From assembly GCA_027886185.1 (NCBI GenBank), contig WOAB01000055.1, forward strand, positions 1,162,501 through 1,226,500: a stretch of DNA of 64,000 nucleotides, written 5' to 3'. The notes beneath the pieces were generated by a model. It saw only the letters and a program-made list of their open reading frames with translations, made no database searches and had not been told where the DNA came from. The stretch comes from Rheum nobile. Taxonomy: Eukaryota > Streptophyta > Magnoliopsida > Caryophyllales > Polygonaceae. The translations under genes were made by a program, and so were the position numbers. Positions 47,560 to 58,719 of the stretch are shown here, one piece after another; the stretch's first letter is position 1; the number at the start of each line of letters is the position of its first letter.

Positions 47560-48585
47560 AGTGATAGATCACAGAACCTCTTCACGTACTCGGTCACATT
47601 CATTTGGATCATAATAATTAACTTGAATGCGTTCATATTCTCTAACGAGATTCTTCCTCCAACGATCTAGCACATATTTCTCATGAATAGTTTTGATCTC
47701 TTCAATCTCAATCACTTGAATAATATGCTTGCATAAAATACCTCTGAATTCAAATAGCCTACAAGAGCAAGTGAAGTCCCACACACCTCTATCAATGGTT
47801 GTCTTGAAGCATTGTGATGCGCCAAACCGGCTTTACAATTATTCCTTCACTCCTCTACGTAGAGGACATTCCAGCCCAAAAGGAATCTTTCCAATAACCC
47901 GGAACCCATCTTCTTCGTTCCATATAAGCCTCTTTTATCCATGAATAGTTATGCAACTGAAAATCCTCAACCATGTTCACCCATGCTTCCTCGAACTCAT
48001 CTAGGGTAAGTGAATCATGTACAACAACATTCATGCTCTTAGTTATTTTCTTCCAACGTGGATGTTGTCCCAAGTTTCTTGATGCATTTTGCAATATATG
48101 AAGAGGCAAAGTCTGTGCCTAGTACTTGGGAAGACAATCCCAACTGCCTTGTTCATTGCCTTGCACTGATCAGTTAGAATAGTAACAGGAGGTCTTCCCA
48201 TGCACTTTAGCCAACAATCGAATAGCCAAACAAATGTATCAGCATTTTCATGTGATACTAATCCACAAGCAAGCATAATCTATGACCCATGATGATTCAC
48301 TCCGATAAAAGGAGCAAAAGGCATCACATACCAATTTTTCAAGTGAGTAGTGTCAAATGTTACCACATCACCAAAATCTCTGGCAGCAGCTCGACATTTT
48401 GCATCTGACCAAAATAAATTCATCAATCTCCCTTCTGAATCTCTCTCAATTGCACTGAAAAATTCTGGATTTTCACCTTTCATTTTCTTAAAGTACACTT
48501 CAATAGCAGCGGCATCACCATGCAATCTTGTACGCCGACGCTCAATCCCTAGCATATTTCTCATATCTCTTTCACTGAATGGTAG
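47560..48585 (-). pseudogene. FAR1/MULE transposase, right-arm copy, central and C-terminal part
   Basis: Continues the gene that starts at 60053. From 48585 the minus strand reads NLPFSERDMRNMLGIERRRT, then DFGDVVTFDTTHLKNWYVMP and ILTDQCKAMNKAVG with two catalytic Asp. Damage: a TAG at 48282-48280, a one-base loss near 48105 (frame shift in the CLF-x-IL region) and a deletion of about 770 bp near 47842 that removes the third acidic residue's region. The C-terminal SWIM finger WDFTCSCRLFEFRGILCKHI (C-x-C-x(n)-C-x-H) is intact. It lies directly beside the LTR insertion at 48591. Confidence 0.88.
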
Positions 48586-48590
48586 GTTCT
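48586..48590. repeat. Target-site copy, left (gttct)
   Basis: gttct directly before the TG of the first LTR; it matches 59517-59521 exactly and 52030-52034 (tttct) in four of five bases. Confidence 0.85.
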
Positions 48591-49281
48591 TGTTTTGGAC
48601 GGAAAATGACCAATCGATCTCTTTCCGTTGATTTGAGGGATAACAATAGTTAGGGTGATAAATCTACTCCGTTTGATGAGAATAAGTGATTACAAATGGT
48701 AGTTTTTGTGATGCAAGAGAGGAAGAAGAAGGTTACAGCATGAATAGTCAAAGAAGACGAGATGGTCGGACCAGACTACAAGCGTCGGTCGGACTAAACA
48801 ACGTTGGACAAGATAGAATATGTAAAAATGAGAGTTTTGACGATGAGAGTACGAGTGGTTGTAGTAGAATGGAGTGTTGTAGAGTGTCGTAGAGTGTCCT
48901 TTGAGGCTTCTCCTAGAGCCTTATTTATACTTGCTTGATCCCTCCCTAAATGCTCTTGATCTCTCCTTAAATGCTCTTGATCTCTCCTTAAATGCTCTTG
49001 ATCTTCTCTTTGATTCTGCATTAATTACGCTTGATCTCCTCTTAATAAGCCTTGATCCTCTCTTAAAGATGGTTGATTCCTTCCTTGATGGCTGAAATAA
49101 TGCATATAGCCGTTGGAGATCTCGGAGTTGTTATATTTAAAGGAGAAAATCTCGCTGGTCCGTTGCGTCCAGGAATCAGGCGACGGTCGCATGGCTCACG
49201 TCCGACAGGTCTGATGCGTCCGACGGTTGCGTCAGACAGTTGATGCCCATTGGACGAGTAGTCGATTTTCCGACCCCAACA
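48591..49281 (-). repeat. 3' LTR of element A
   Basis: 691 bp. It contains three copies of a 21-bp unit with aaatgctcttgatctctcct (two in the other LTR) and a TATA-like GTATAAATAA on the minus strand at 48930-48921. Confidence 0.9.
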
Positions 49282-50210
49282 ATTGCCCCAAATTCATCTT
49301 AGTCATCGATGCAAGGCGGTGGATGAGATGAATTTCAAGTATTCAAGGGAATCGTCCTTCAGTAATTTCGATTTGTCCGAACTCGTCCTGTTATGTAGAT
49401 AGTCGATGAATTGATGTGATGTGACGTTGCTTGTGTAAAAGCTTTTGTCTTTGAAAGTGTTGAATTGAAGTTTTTAGCCATCGGGCATTAACTTCGTAAA
49501 TGTATATTGTATTGTACCACCGTTTGCGTAAAAGCTTTTGTTGGTGGGTCGTGTGTAAGTTATAGCCGTGTGAGGCGTTAACTTTGTAAATGTGTACTGC
49601 GCAGGTTTGTGTATTTGTAGGTACCGTATGTAGGGTTTGTCACCCGTAATGTGTGTTAGTCATGACTCTATGTCGGGGAGGTAAGCAATATGTTTCTATT
49701 GCGTAAATGTAATAAGGTGTCTTAACCTTATGTAATGTGTAAGGCAGACGGTGTGTCGATGTGCCTGTGTTGTTCATCTCGCCCGTGTTCCGATCGATCG
49801 TGTAAATGTAGTGTAAGCGCTTTTTGCGGATGACTGGATCCAACGTGTATGTTAAGGGTCGTCACCCGTATGTATGTAAATGTAACGCGACATGTCAAGT
49901 CGATTTGTTCGTAGTTGATTTTGATGTTGTCTTGTATTCTTCGCACTGAATAGATTCGTCATGTACCTTGTAGGATCAAAAAGACATGGTAGGATTTGGT
50001 GCTCGAGTTTATCGACAATCCTCGAATCGTCATGTTAGCAATCATGTCAAGTAATAGTATATAGCGAGAATATATTTAAAATTGAAATGACACGAATGTA
50101 ATCGTAGGTCGACATGTAAAAGTCAAATTATTTTGTAATTCGAAAAGCGATAATCCAAAGATGCGATGAGTGCAAATAGTAAATGATAATGATAATACGT
50201 AATAAATTAC
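49282..50210 (-). other. Non-coding 3' internal part of element A
   Basis: There is no ORF of note. The stretch 49440-49890 is the reverse complement of sequence in element B near 57020-57400 (for example acacacattacgggtgacaa), showing that both belong to one family. Confidence 0.75.
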
Positions 50211-51293
50211 TTAGAAACGATATGGATGAAACCTATTGTCCCTTCGATGATGCATCGTCCTTTCGGGTGCGTCTTCTTCGAGTCGAATTTGAGCCGTTGC
50301 CTTAGCTTGGGCGTCTTCAAAGGTCTTACATGGGTACCTTGTGAGATCTTCGTAGAGATTGCCTTCTTTATCGAGTCCTTGGCGGAACGCTTCTATGGAG
50401 GTCGGGACGTCGCAATTGAGGATTCCAATTTTCTCCCGGTTAAACCGCTTCAAGTAGTCCCTTGTCGTTTCGTCGTGCCCCTGTATGATCCGGTACAAGT
50501 CACTAGACTGTTTTTTGGGACATCGGCCGCTAATGAACTGGATCTTGAAGGTGTTGACCAAGTCAGCAAATGACGAGATAGACCCGTTCGGTAGATTGAC
50601 GAACCATGTAAGGGCTGGTCCGACCAAAGTCGACCCAAATCCCTTGCACATGATAGCCTCGCGCGTCTCATGAGGGATTGGACATGCCATCAAATTTTGT
50701 TTGTAAATGGACACGTGGTCTTCTGGATCGCCTGAACCGTCGTAGTAAGTCATGTTTGAGATGACAAACGTTTTCGGCATTTCGACTTCATTGATCGCTT
50801 CCACGAAGGGTGAATCTTCAAAGCAGTTGTCGGCTTCTTTTTCAATGGGTCGAGGGACGCCGGGGATTCTGGAGATCCTTTCGTCCACAACCTTAAAGTG
50901 CTCCTAAATTTGTTGCTTGATGAGATCATATAGGTTGGACTGGTCCGTCAGACATGGTCGTGTCGTCTGGTCTGATCGCGTCTTTGGATCCTGTCGTCTT
51001 GTCAGATCCGGTCGCATCGTTAGGTCAGGTCGCCTCGTCAGATCTGGTCGCCTTGCTTGGTCGCCTATATTAAGGAGTCGACCTTGTCTTGAGTTTGAGA
51101 CGTTGGACCTAATTTTTTCTCGTAGGGACTCGTTTTGAAGAGTCAATTGTGCTATCTTGGCATCGGCTTGAGATTTTTGGGCAGCCATCTCGATGATCTG
51201 GGCCTTTTGGAGATCTAGTGTTCTCCTCAATGAGTCGATCCCTTTTGAGAGGTCATCCATGGTGACTTGCCCCTGTCCTCCTTGCATGGCCAC
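50211..51293 (-). pseudogene. Gag polyprotein of element A (one in-frame stop)
   Basis: One frame of 360 codons from the ATG at 51293 is broken only by a TAG at 50906-50904. The N-terminal 65 residues look like a coiled coil (SLRRTLDLQKAQIIEMAAQK). Residues 80-105 carry hexapeptide repeats RRPDLT/MRPDLT/RRQDPK. After the stop comes the retrotransposon gag (Retrotrans_gag) domain: YYDGSGDPEDHVSIYKQNL, ALTWFVNLPNGSISSFADL, DYLKRFNREKIGILNCDVP and IEAFRQGLDKEGNLYEDLTR. This is the capsid-forming region that packages element RNA. No CCHC zinc knuckle is visible before the stop at 50211. The start follows the primer-site region by about 60 bp. Confidence 0.85.
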
Positions 51294-51368
51294 GAATTGG
51301 ATGTGTTTGGATTAGGAAGTAGATGAATCAATATTATCTAACTATCGGCCCCACGGTGAGCGCCAAAT

Positions 51369-52029
51369 TGTTTTGGACGGAAAATGACCAATCGATCTCT
51401 TTCCGTTGATTTGAGGGGTAACAATAGTTAGGGTGATAAATCTACTCCGTTTGATGAGAATAAGTGATTACAAATGGTAGTTTTTGTGATGCAAGAGAGG
51501 AAGAAGAAGGTTACAGCATGAATAGTCGAGGAAGACGAGATGGTCGGACCAGACTACAAGCGTCGGTCGGACTAAACAACGTTGGACAAGATAGAATATG
51601 TAAAAATGAGAGTTTTGACGATGAGAGTACGAGTGGTTGTAGTAGAATGGAGTGTTGTAGAATGTCGTAGAGTGTCCTTTGAGGCTTCTCCTAGAGCCTT
51701 ATTTATACTTGCTTGATCCCTTCCTAAATGCTCTTGATCTCTCCTTAAATGCTCTTGATCTTCTCTTTGATTCTGCATTAATTACGCTTGATCTCCTCTT
51801 AATAAGCCTCGATCCTCTCTTAAAGATGGTTGATTCCTTCCTTGATGGCTGAAGTAATGCATATAGCCGTTGGAGATCTCGGAGTTGTTATATTTAAAGG
51901 AGAAAATCTCGCTGGCCCGTTGTGTCCAGGAATCAGGCGACGGTCGCATGGCTCAGGTCTGATGCGTCCGACGGTTGCGTCAGACAGTTGATGCCCATTG
52001 GACGAGTAGTCGATTTTTCGACCCCAACA
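51369..52029 (-). repeat. 5' LTR of element A
   Basis: 661 bp. TATA-like GTATAAATAA at 51708-51699 (minus). It lies head to head with the 5' LTR of element B, five bases away. Confidence 0.9.
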
Positions 52030-52034
52030 TTTCT
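52030..52034. repeat. Target-site copy, middle (tttct)
   Basis: The only five bases between elements A and B; one mismatch to the outer gttct copies. Confidence 0.8.
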
Positions 52035-52812
52035 TGTTGGGGTCGGAAAATCGACCATTCGTCCAATGGGCATCGACTGTCTGACGCGATCGGTCGGACG
52101 CATCAGACCTGTCGGACGCATCAGATCCGTCAGACGTGAGCCATGCGACCGTCGCCTGATTCCTAGACGCAACGGACCAACGAGATTTTCTCCTTTATTA
52201 CTCCGAGATCTCCAACGGTTGTATGCATTATTTCAGCCATCAAGGAGGGAATCAACCATCTTTAAGAGAGGATCAAGGCTTATTAAGAGGAGATCAAGCG
52301 AAATTAATGCGGAATCAAGGAGAGATTAAGAGCATTTAAGGAGAATTCAAGTGCCATAAAGAAGGAGATCAAATCATATTCAAGGGAGATTAATGCGGGA
52401 GATTCCTTCTCCTTGACTATATATACAAAGCTCCTTAGCTATTCTAAGATAATCCAATCCCACCCAAAAGGCCTTGTAATACATCTATTTTTCTCCATTT
52501 CGCGTAATTGAAAGAACTTGTAAACATCCTCACACGATCGGAAGCTCTCACGCTTCGGACAATATTCTTCTCTATCTAATGAAGATAAGTCTTTCTTATC
52601 TCGATTTACATTATATTCTACTACATTTTATGCTATTTTACTCTTTAAGTCTCATATATTCAATCTTGTCATTATCGTCGCCTTGACTCAACAAACTAGT
52701 CGTCATTACTATTTTTATTCGACTATCATGCCTAACGTTTGATCGATATGGATTTTTGCTATTTTACCCCGTCTAAGGCGATTTAGGTCGTCCGATCTTT
52801 TCGCCCCAAAAC
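52035..52812 (+). repeat. 5' LTR of element B
   Basis: 778 bp. TATA box CTATATATAC at 52417-52426. It contains a minisatellite of cggacgcatcagac(c/a)tgt units near 52088-52130. Confidence 0.92.
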
Positions 52813-55272
52813 AATTTGGCGCCCGGCCACCGTGGGACAGATAGTTAAAATCATTCGATTAATCTATTCATCATCTATACATCTAATTGATTCACAATCA
52901 TTTATCTAATATACTATATTGCATAACGATCAGGTATGATTCAACGCCTCATCTATGGAGACAATATGAACAGATCTAACGATCCGACCAGATCTAACGA
53001 TCCGACCAGATCTACCGATTCGACCGGACCCCATTAGCCGTCCAACACCGACAAATGGAAACCGCTGAGGAAGACGTTTCTAGACTTGTAAAACCAAAGA
53101 ATCATACATGATATCCTTTCACTCTAAAATATCTAAATGGTGACGACATTTAGACCATCGGAGGACGCATTCATCCACCTTGAAAGATAAGTCTCTTTCT
53201 ACGCACCTTCAATTAATACTATTGTCTAGTCCTGCTTTACGATTACGCTCACTTGACTTGTTTGCACAATCATAATTCATTTTTCTCGAATACGTTTACA
53301 TACATGTCACTTCTATTATGCTTGAATAGGCTACACTATTATTGTTCAAATCCACGTATGTCTTATATATTGTCTAGTGCATGCATATATGACTTTTACA
53401 CACGCCAATAGTATAGTACTTATTCATGGAATTCATTTTTCCCGCAACTCTTAATGACGCGACTATTATATTTGAGTATGTAGCATTCAGATTGTCGGGG
53501 CACCCACACGTTTTATATATCGTCAAATACATGCATACTAGTGCAAGATCATTATTCCATATCTCTTATTCATCATATGTCCATATAGTGCTCTCCCACA
53601 CCTATTCTACAATATAAAAGCATATGTCATGTACAGTATCATACTTTTGCATATATGTCATACCTATCCGTACACATTATATCTAAGCTACTGGCATGTG
53701 TATGTCATGTCATACACTTTTTTACGATTCTTGCACCTTGATATGCTTAGTCATGAAATTGACCGATCCAAGGCTCATCTAAGTAGTCTTTTGCAACCAC
53801 GTCTGACATCTCATGCTCATCGTGTTATCCAATACATTCATATGCTTTTCCTGAATCAAGAGAGTTAGCTACTAAGTCAGATGTTTATCACTTGCTAAAA
53901 AAAAAAAAAAACTCTCTGATGGACTTGCATCTATTCTTTCATTTCATTCTTCGATCCTCAGTCACAGCTCATGTCACAACTTTCTGCATCTTGGACGACC
54001 TCTTCGTGTCAATACGACGGAACAAGCAGGTCACGCCCATCTAGACAAACATACTGTAAAAACAAACAAGCATACGTGGCGACTCAAGGCAACACTAAGG
54101 TAAGCCTAGGTCAAGTCATAATGATCATCATTCCAAGGTCACACAAATGCTTAGAAGACATCAACCACCGACGGGTCAGATGACAGTTACCAAACCACCA
54201 AGTAAGTGCATTACCCCTATCTACACACACTACGTAGTCCGTCACTCAGAATATCAAACATTTAAGGTATCCTCAATTAGATTGAGGTCACATCTTAAAT
54301 CACATGCTATTATTTTGCGGACTAACCATCCCATGAAATCTATCATGAGGAAGCCGAAATCTACAAATCAAGTGACAGGATAAGCATATCTTCAAACAAG
54401 TCTCACATCTGAAGCGTCACATCGCTTTGGCACAGATGAAGATCCAAGAGTCATAAAACAAGAAGACAAGATAGTTCAAGACATTCGTCATAACTGAAAG
54501 CGACCAACGACAAATCAGGACTACAAGACTCTAATCTCTTGGCTTAAACTGCCCGAAGGTCATCCATACAAGGTATTAAAGCAATTACTACCTCACCATA
54601 ATCCTCATTCCAATGCAGGAAACACACACCTCTAGAGACAAGCGGATAACAAACATAATCTTGAGTCAAAGACTCAAGCCGACGCATTAGTCAAACTAGA
54701 TTCAAAAATCAATCCAGCAACAGGATCAACATCAAGAACCTCAACAAATGCCTCCTTGGGGCGAGAGGTGAAGGAGCAAACAAACTCTATCCCATCGCGA
54801 GCCTTATCTCTGACAACCAGGTATGACTTACAAACTCAAAGGTACAATGGCGTCGACTGATCAATCTGAGTCTACGAACCCCGGAAAAGGGCGAGATCAA
54901 GTGAGGTACGATACCAAAGGTAGGTAACCATATCTCGCAAACACATCAAAACGTTTACCATTTCTAAAACTCTTCACCTCTATTCATTCATGTGTATCAT
55001 CTCCTCCATACTTGCATCGTCTTCGATTTGAATATACTCTGACTAATGCATACTGACGTATACGCGGAGAGACCGATGAGGAAGCCGATAACCGGCTCCT
55101 CACAACCCATTCTAGTTTCTACTCTTTTAGATGAAGCAGGTTCACAAAATAATGATGCCCGAGCCATCCCCATCAAGCTGGTCGATGCAATACGATCTAT
55201 GAAAGTCATTGTACTACACATCCAAGAACAAGAAGCAGCACAAATTGCTCGCGACAGAAGAAACATGCACAT
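52813..55272 (+). other. Degenerate 5' internal region of element B
   Basis: Starts with the primer-site region. Around 52970-53040 short repeats encode RSNDP-T units that recall the RPDLT repeats of element A's gag, so this is probably what is left of gag. From 53.2 to 55.2 kb there are only short frames with no recognised motif, and a run of 14 A at 53898-53911. Much of this looks rearranged. Confidence 0.5.
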
Positions 55273-56000
55273 GGGAACTCCACACAGATGGTGCGTCGAA
55301 CGCCAGAAGATTGGGGCTAGGGGTCGTGCTAAAATCGCCACAAGGGGACAAGATAACCCAGGCCGTCAGCTGAGTCCGAGAGATCGAAGTCATTTGCGAC
55401 TCCCTACTAGTCATGAACCAAGTACAAAGGTCGTACAGCGCTAAGGACGTCAGAATGATAGCCTACCTGGAAGTAGCCAAGAAACTGATCGGACAATTCC
55501 AAACATCCAACATCAGACAGGTGCCCAGGGATCTTAACTCCCAAGCTGACGCACTTGCCAATCTAGGATCCGTCCTAGACCCGAAGGAATTCCCACACAT
55601 ACCATTGGCTCACATCATGACGCCAGTCGTCCCGAGGATACCTTTTGAATCAACAACACCACTTGAAGAACTCGTCGCCATGGAAGTAGGCGACCGACCA
55701 GAAAAAGACATCGTCGATACCAATGACGACTGGATGCTGCCTTACATCAGATGGTTGAAAGACGGCATTCTGCCCGACGACAAAACAGAAGCAAAAAGGC
55801 TTAAGGTACAAGCAATCTCTTTCGATATCATAGATAACATCTTGCACAAAAGGTCTGTCATAGGTATACTCCTACGATGCCTCAAGACTCCAGAAGTCGG
55901 ACGTATCCTACAGAGGATACACGAAGGAGAACGAGGAAACCATATCGGCGAACGAACTCCCGTTCATTCTCTGGTCCGACAGGACCACTCCAAAGAACGC
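55273..56000 (+). pseudogene. Ty3/gypsy RNase H to integrase-border remnant of pol
   Basis: From 55273 the frame reads HTDGASNARRLGLGVVLKS, the first RNase H motif with its catalytic Asp, then stops. In the next readable frame it continues ICDSLLVMNQVQRSYSAKDV (Asp of CDS), then AYLEVAKKLIGQF and VPRDLNSQADALANLGS, the typical end of gypsy RNase H. The stretch with the catalytic Glu is deleted. A linker follows (DDWMLPYIRWLKDGILPDD), then LKTPEVGRILQRIHEGERGN, the beginning of the integrase zinc-binding region, after which the sequence degenerates. Placement and motifs fit a Tat-like lineage. RT and protease are missing. Confidence 0.75.
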
Positions 56001-56154
56001 GACACATCTGAAATTATACCATTTCTGAACCAACAAGGTAAGACACTAACATATCTTCATATATCATACATTGCTTATCGTCGCATGCGCAATTACATAT
56101 CTTCACATGTCATACATTGCTTATTGTCGCATTACATTTACATACATGCGGGTG

Positions 56155-56530
56155 ACGACCCTTAACATACACATTGGATCCAGTCATCCGCAAAAAGCGC
56201 TACATTTACACGATCGATCGGAACACGGGTGAGATGAATAACACAGGCACGTCGGCACACCGCCTGCCTTACACATTACATAAGGTTAAGACACCTTATT
56301 ACATTCACGCAATAAAACATAAGGTACAAACACCTTATTACATATTGCTTACCTCCCCGGCATAACGTCATGACTAAACACACATTACGGGTGACAAACC
56401 CTACATATGGTACCTACAAACACACAAACCTGCACAGTACACATTTACAAAGTTAAACGCCTCGCACGGCTACAACTTACACACGACCCACCAACAAAAG
56501 CTTTTACGCAAAACGGTGGTATAATACAAT
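56155..56530 (+). repeat. Internal duplicated block of element B (copy 1)
   Basis: The order ggatccagtcatccgcaaa, cgatcgatcgg, cattacgggtgacaaaccct, acacgacccaccaa is repeated at 57037-57380 and partly at 58060-58110. The reverse complement is present in element A (49480-49840). Confidence 0.8.
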
Positions 56531-56552
56531 ATACATCTTAGCCTTTCTTTAC

Positions 56553-56985
56553 ATACATACGGTAAGCCATGCTCGACGGAGCACACGGGCAAACCCAACA
56601 TACATACGGTAAGCCCTGCTCGACGGAGCACACGGGCAAACCCGACATACATACGGCAAAGCCCTGCTCGACGGAGCACACGGGCAAACCCGACATACAT
56701 ACGGTAAGCCCTACTCGACGGAGCACACGGGCAAATCCGACATACATACGGTAAGCCTTGCTCGACGGAGCACACGGGCAAACCCGACATACATACGGTA
56801 AGCCCTGCTCGACGGAGCACACGGGAAAACCCGACATACATACGGTAAGCCTTGCTCGACGGAGCACACGGGCAAACCCGACATACATACGGCAAACCCT
56901 GCTCGATGGAGCACACGGGCAAACCCGACATACATACGGCAAAGCCCTACTCGACGGAGCACACGGCCAAACCCGACACACAAAT
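56553..56985 (+). repeat. 47-bp tandem repeat array (about nine units)
   Basis: Unit: tacggtaagccctgctcgac followed by ggagcacacgggcaaacccg and acataca. About nine direct copies, with one unit variant ggcaaagccc. Frames through it on both strands give long repetitive ORFs (for example VCMSGLPVCSVEQGLPY on the minus strand) that follow from the repeat and are not evidence of a gene. Confidence 0.95.
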
Positions 56986-57380
56986 TAACTACGAACAAAT
57001 CGACTTGACATGTCATATTACATTTGCATACATATTGGATCCAGTCATCCGCAAAGAGCGCTTACACTATACGATCGATCGGTACACGAGGAGATGACTT
57101 ACGGTTCAGCGACACATTGCCCACCTTACACAAGGGAACCCACCTTATTTACGCAACAAACAAAACTGCTTTCCTCCTCGGTCTACACAAACGTCATGAC
57201 TAAACACACATTACGGGTGACAAACCCTACACACGGTACCTACAAATACACAAACATGCGCAGTACACATTTACAAAGTTAAACGCCTCGCACGGCTACA
57301 ACTTACACACGACCCACCAAGCAAAAGCTTTTACGCAAACGGTGGTACAATACAATATACATTTACGGAGTTAACGCCCG

Positions 57381-58180
57381 GTGGCTAAAAACTTCAATTC
57401 AACGCTTTCAAAAGACAAAAGCTTTTACACAAGCTACGTCACATCACATCAAATTGTCGACTATCTACGTAGCAGGACGAGTTCGGACAAAACAAATTAC
57501 GAAAAAACAATCAAGCGTCAGGGTTTACAACGTCATCAGCAGCAGGGGCTAAGTCGGGAGAAGACTGGGGCTCAAGCGATACGAAGTCACCAGAGTGGAC
57601 CTCATCCTCACCGACACTTTCGACCAGAGATTCCTATCCGATGCCGGCCAGATAGAAAAACTCCGAGCCTGGGTTCCCCTTCGGAAACAAGATCTCCATG
57701 GTCTCCTTATTCGCCTTCAAATCTCAGGTCCCCTGCTTATCCTCTCCAAACTCTTCCATCATCTCGACACGCGACTTCAACACGTAAAAAAATGCCTACG
57801 TCGCCTGCAACTCGACCAGTCGGAGACGCTGACACGACATACAATACATAAATCACAAGCAAACAAAGAGAAACGACATACTACGAACTGCTTACAAGAC
57901 TTGTCATGTCCAAAGGCACTCGTCTTTTCCTACAAATACATACAACTCCTCCCCGGACAGACAAAGTATGCTACATAACAGGTCGTCACGACCAAACATT
58001 TCACGTCACTACCAAGGCGCGATTGACAAAACAAGTTGATCAACACACACAAAACACAATCGCACATAGCGCTTATACCTTACACGATCGATCGTTACAC
58101 AAGGAATAGAGGAACAAAAAAATACGATACATTTTTACAAGACCTATCCCGCTTGAGGTACACGTCTTATACAAGTACTA
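57381..58180 (+). other. 3' internal region of element B, no gene recognised
   Basis: Two overlapping frames (57381-57851 and 57595-57978) are open for 120-150 codons but show only low-complexity, basic or Ser/Pro-rich sequence. One includes LILTDTFDQRFLSDAGQIEK. No family recognised; the matching end of element A does not keep these frames open. Confidence 0.35.
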
Positions 58181-58194
58181 CAATGCTCTTCCTT

Positions 58195-58440
58195 GGAACT
58201 ACACGACGTGTCACACACAATTACAGGTCTACACAACCGACGACAGGTCTACACGACCAATGGCGTACATAACTACAGGTCTACATGACCAACGTCGCAC
58301 AAATGACGATAGGTCTACACGACCAAATGTCGCAAACAATTACAGGTCTATACGACCGACGATAGGTCTATACGACCAACGACAGGTCTACACGACCAAC
58401 GTCGTACAACAATTATAGGTTTACACGACCAACATCACAC
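58195..58440 (+). repeat. Short tandem array of acaggtctacacgacca units
   Basis: About nine irregular copies of a(c/t)aggtctacacgaccaac with variable tails (gtcgcacaaatg, gtcgtacaac). Confidence 0.85.
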
Positions 58441-58719
58441 GACTTGACCAGGAAGCGACTGGCGAGTACACCTGTAAAACAAAACAAACGACAAACAAGG
58501 AGCGATCTCCTGACCCTTCGTCATCACAAGAAACGCCCTCAGTCGTCTTCACACGATTATTGGCTATATTAAGTTGATTCTCAGTTTGAGCAATACACAT
58601 GACGGCCCCGTCGCCAGAACGCCTACAACAAAATCAAGATCATGCCAGAAGATAGAGAAGTTATAAAATCAAACCGTCCCATCACTTGACGCTCTGGCCC
58701 AGTTTAATTTTAGGGCTAT

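Larger units (their letters stand above)
43312..48545. repeat. Right arm of the large inverted repeat
   Basis: Reverse complement of 36502-42822 with two segments missing: the middle of FAR1 (junction near 47842, where ttacaattattccttcac joins the two sides) and the segment corresponding to 41310-42020 (junction near 44217). Beyond 48545 the FAR1 gene continues without a left-arm counterpart. Confidence 0.9.
48591..52029 (-). mobile_element. LTR retrotransposon A, gag-only, minus orientation
   Basis: Two LTRs (48591-49281 and 51369-52029) with TG...CA ends (plus strand TGTTTTGGACGG ... CCCCAACA) enclose 2.1 kb. On the minus strand the 5' LTR (51369-52029) is followed by ATTTGGCGCTCACCGTGG, a primer-site region like that of element B, and then gag. 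No protease, RT, RNase H or integrase is present; the 3' part (49282-50200) matches non-coding sequence found in element B. It is therefore a non-autonomous family member that depends on pol supplied from elsewhere. LTR copies differ by a minisatellite unit and few substitutions, so insertion is recent. Confidence 0.9.

Noticed and set aside
56553..56985. CRISPR-like array
   Set aside because: The units are contiguous direct repeats without unique spacers, and the DNA is from a plant nuclear genome.
56470..57016. Several 100-150 codon ORFs on both strands with Cys-rich repeats
   Set aside because: All are produced by the 47-bp tandem array, whose unit happens to lack stops in several frames.
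57381..57978. Two overlapping ORFs near the 3' end of element B as extra retrotransposon genes
   Set aside because: They have no recognised motif and no open counterpart in element A; they were described as unassigned sequence only.
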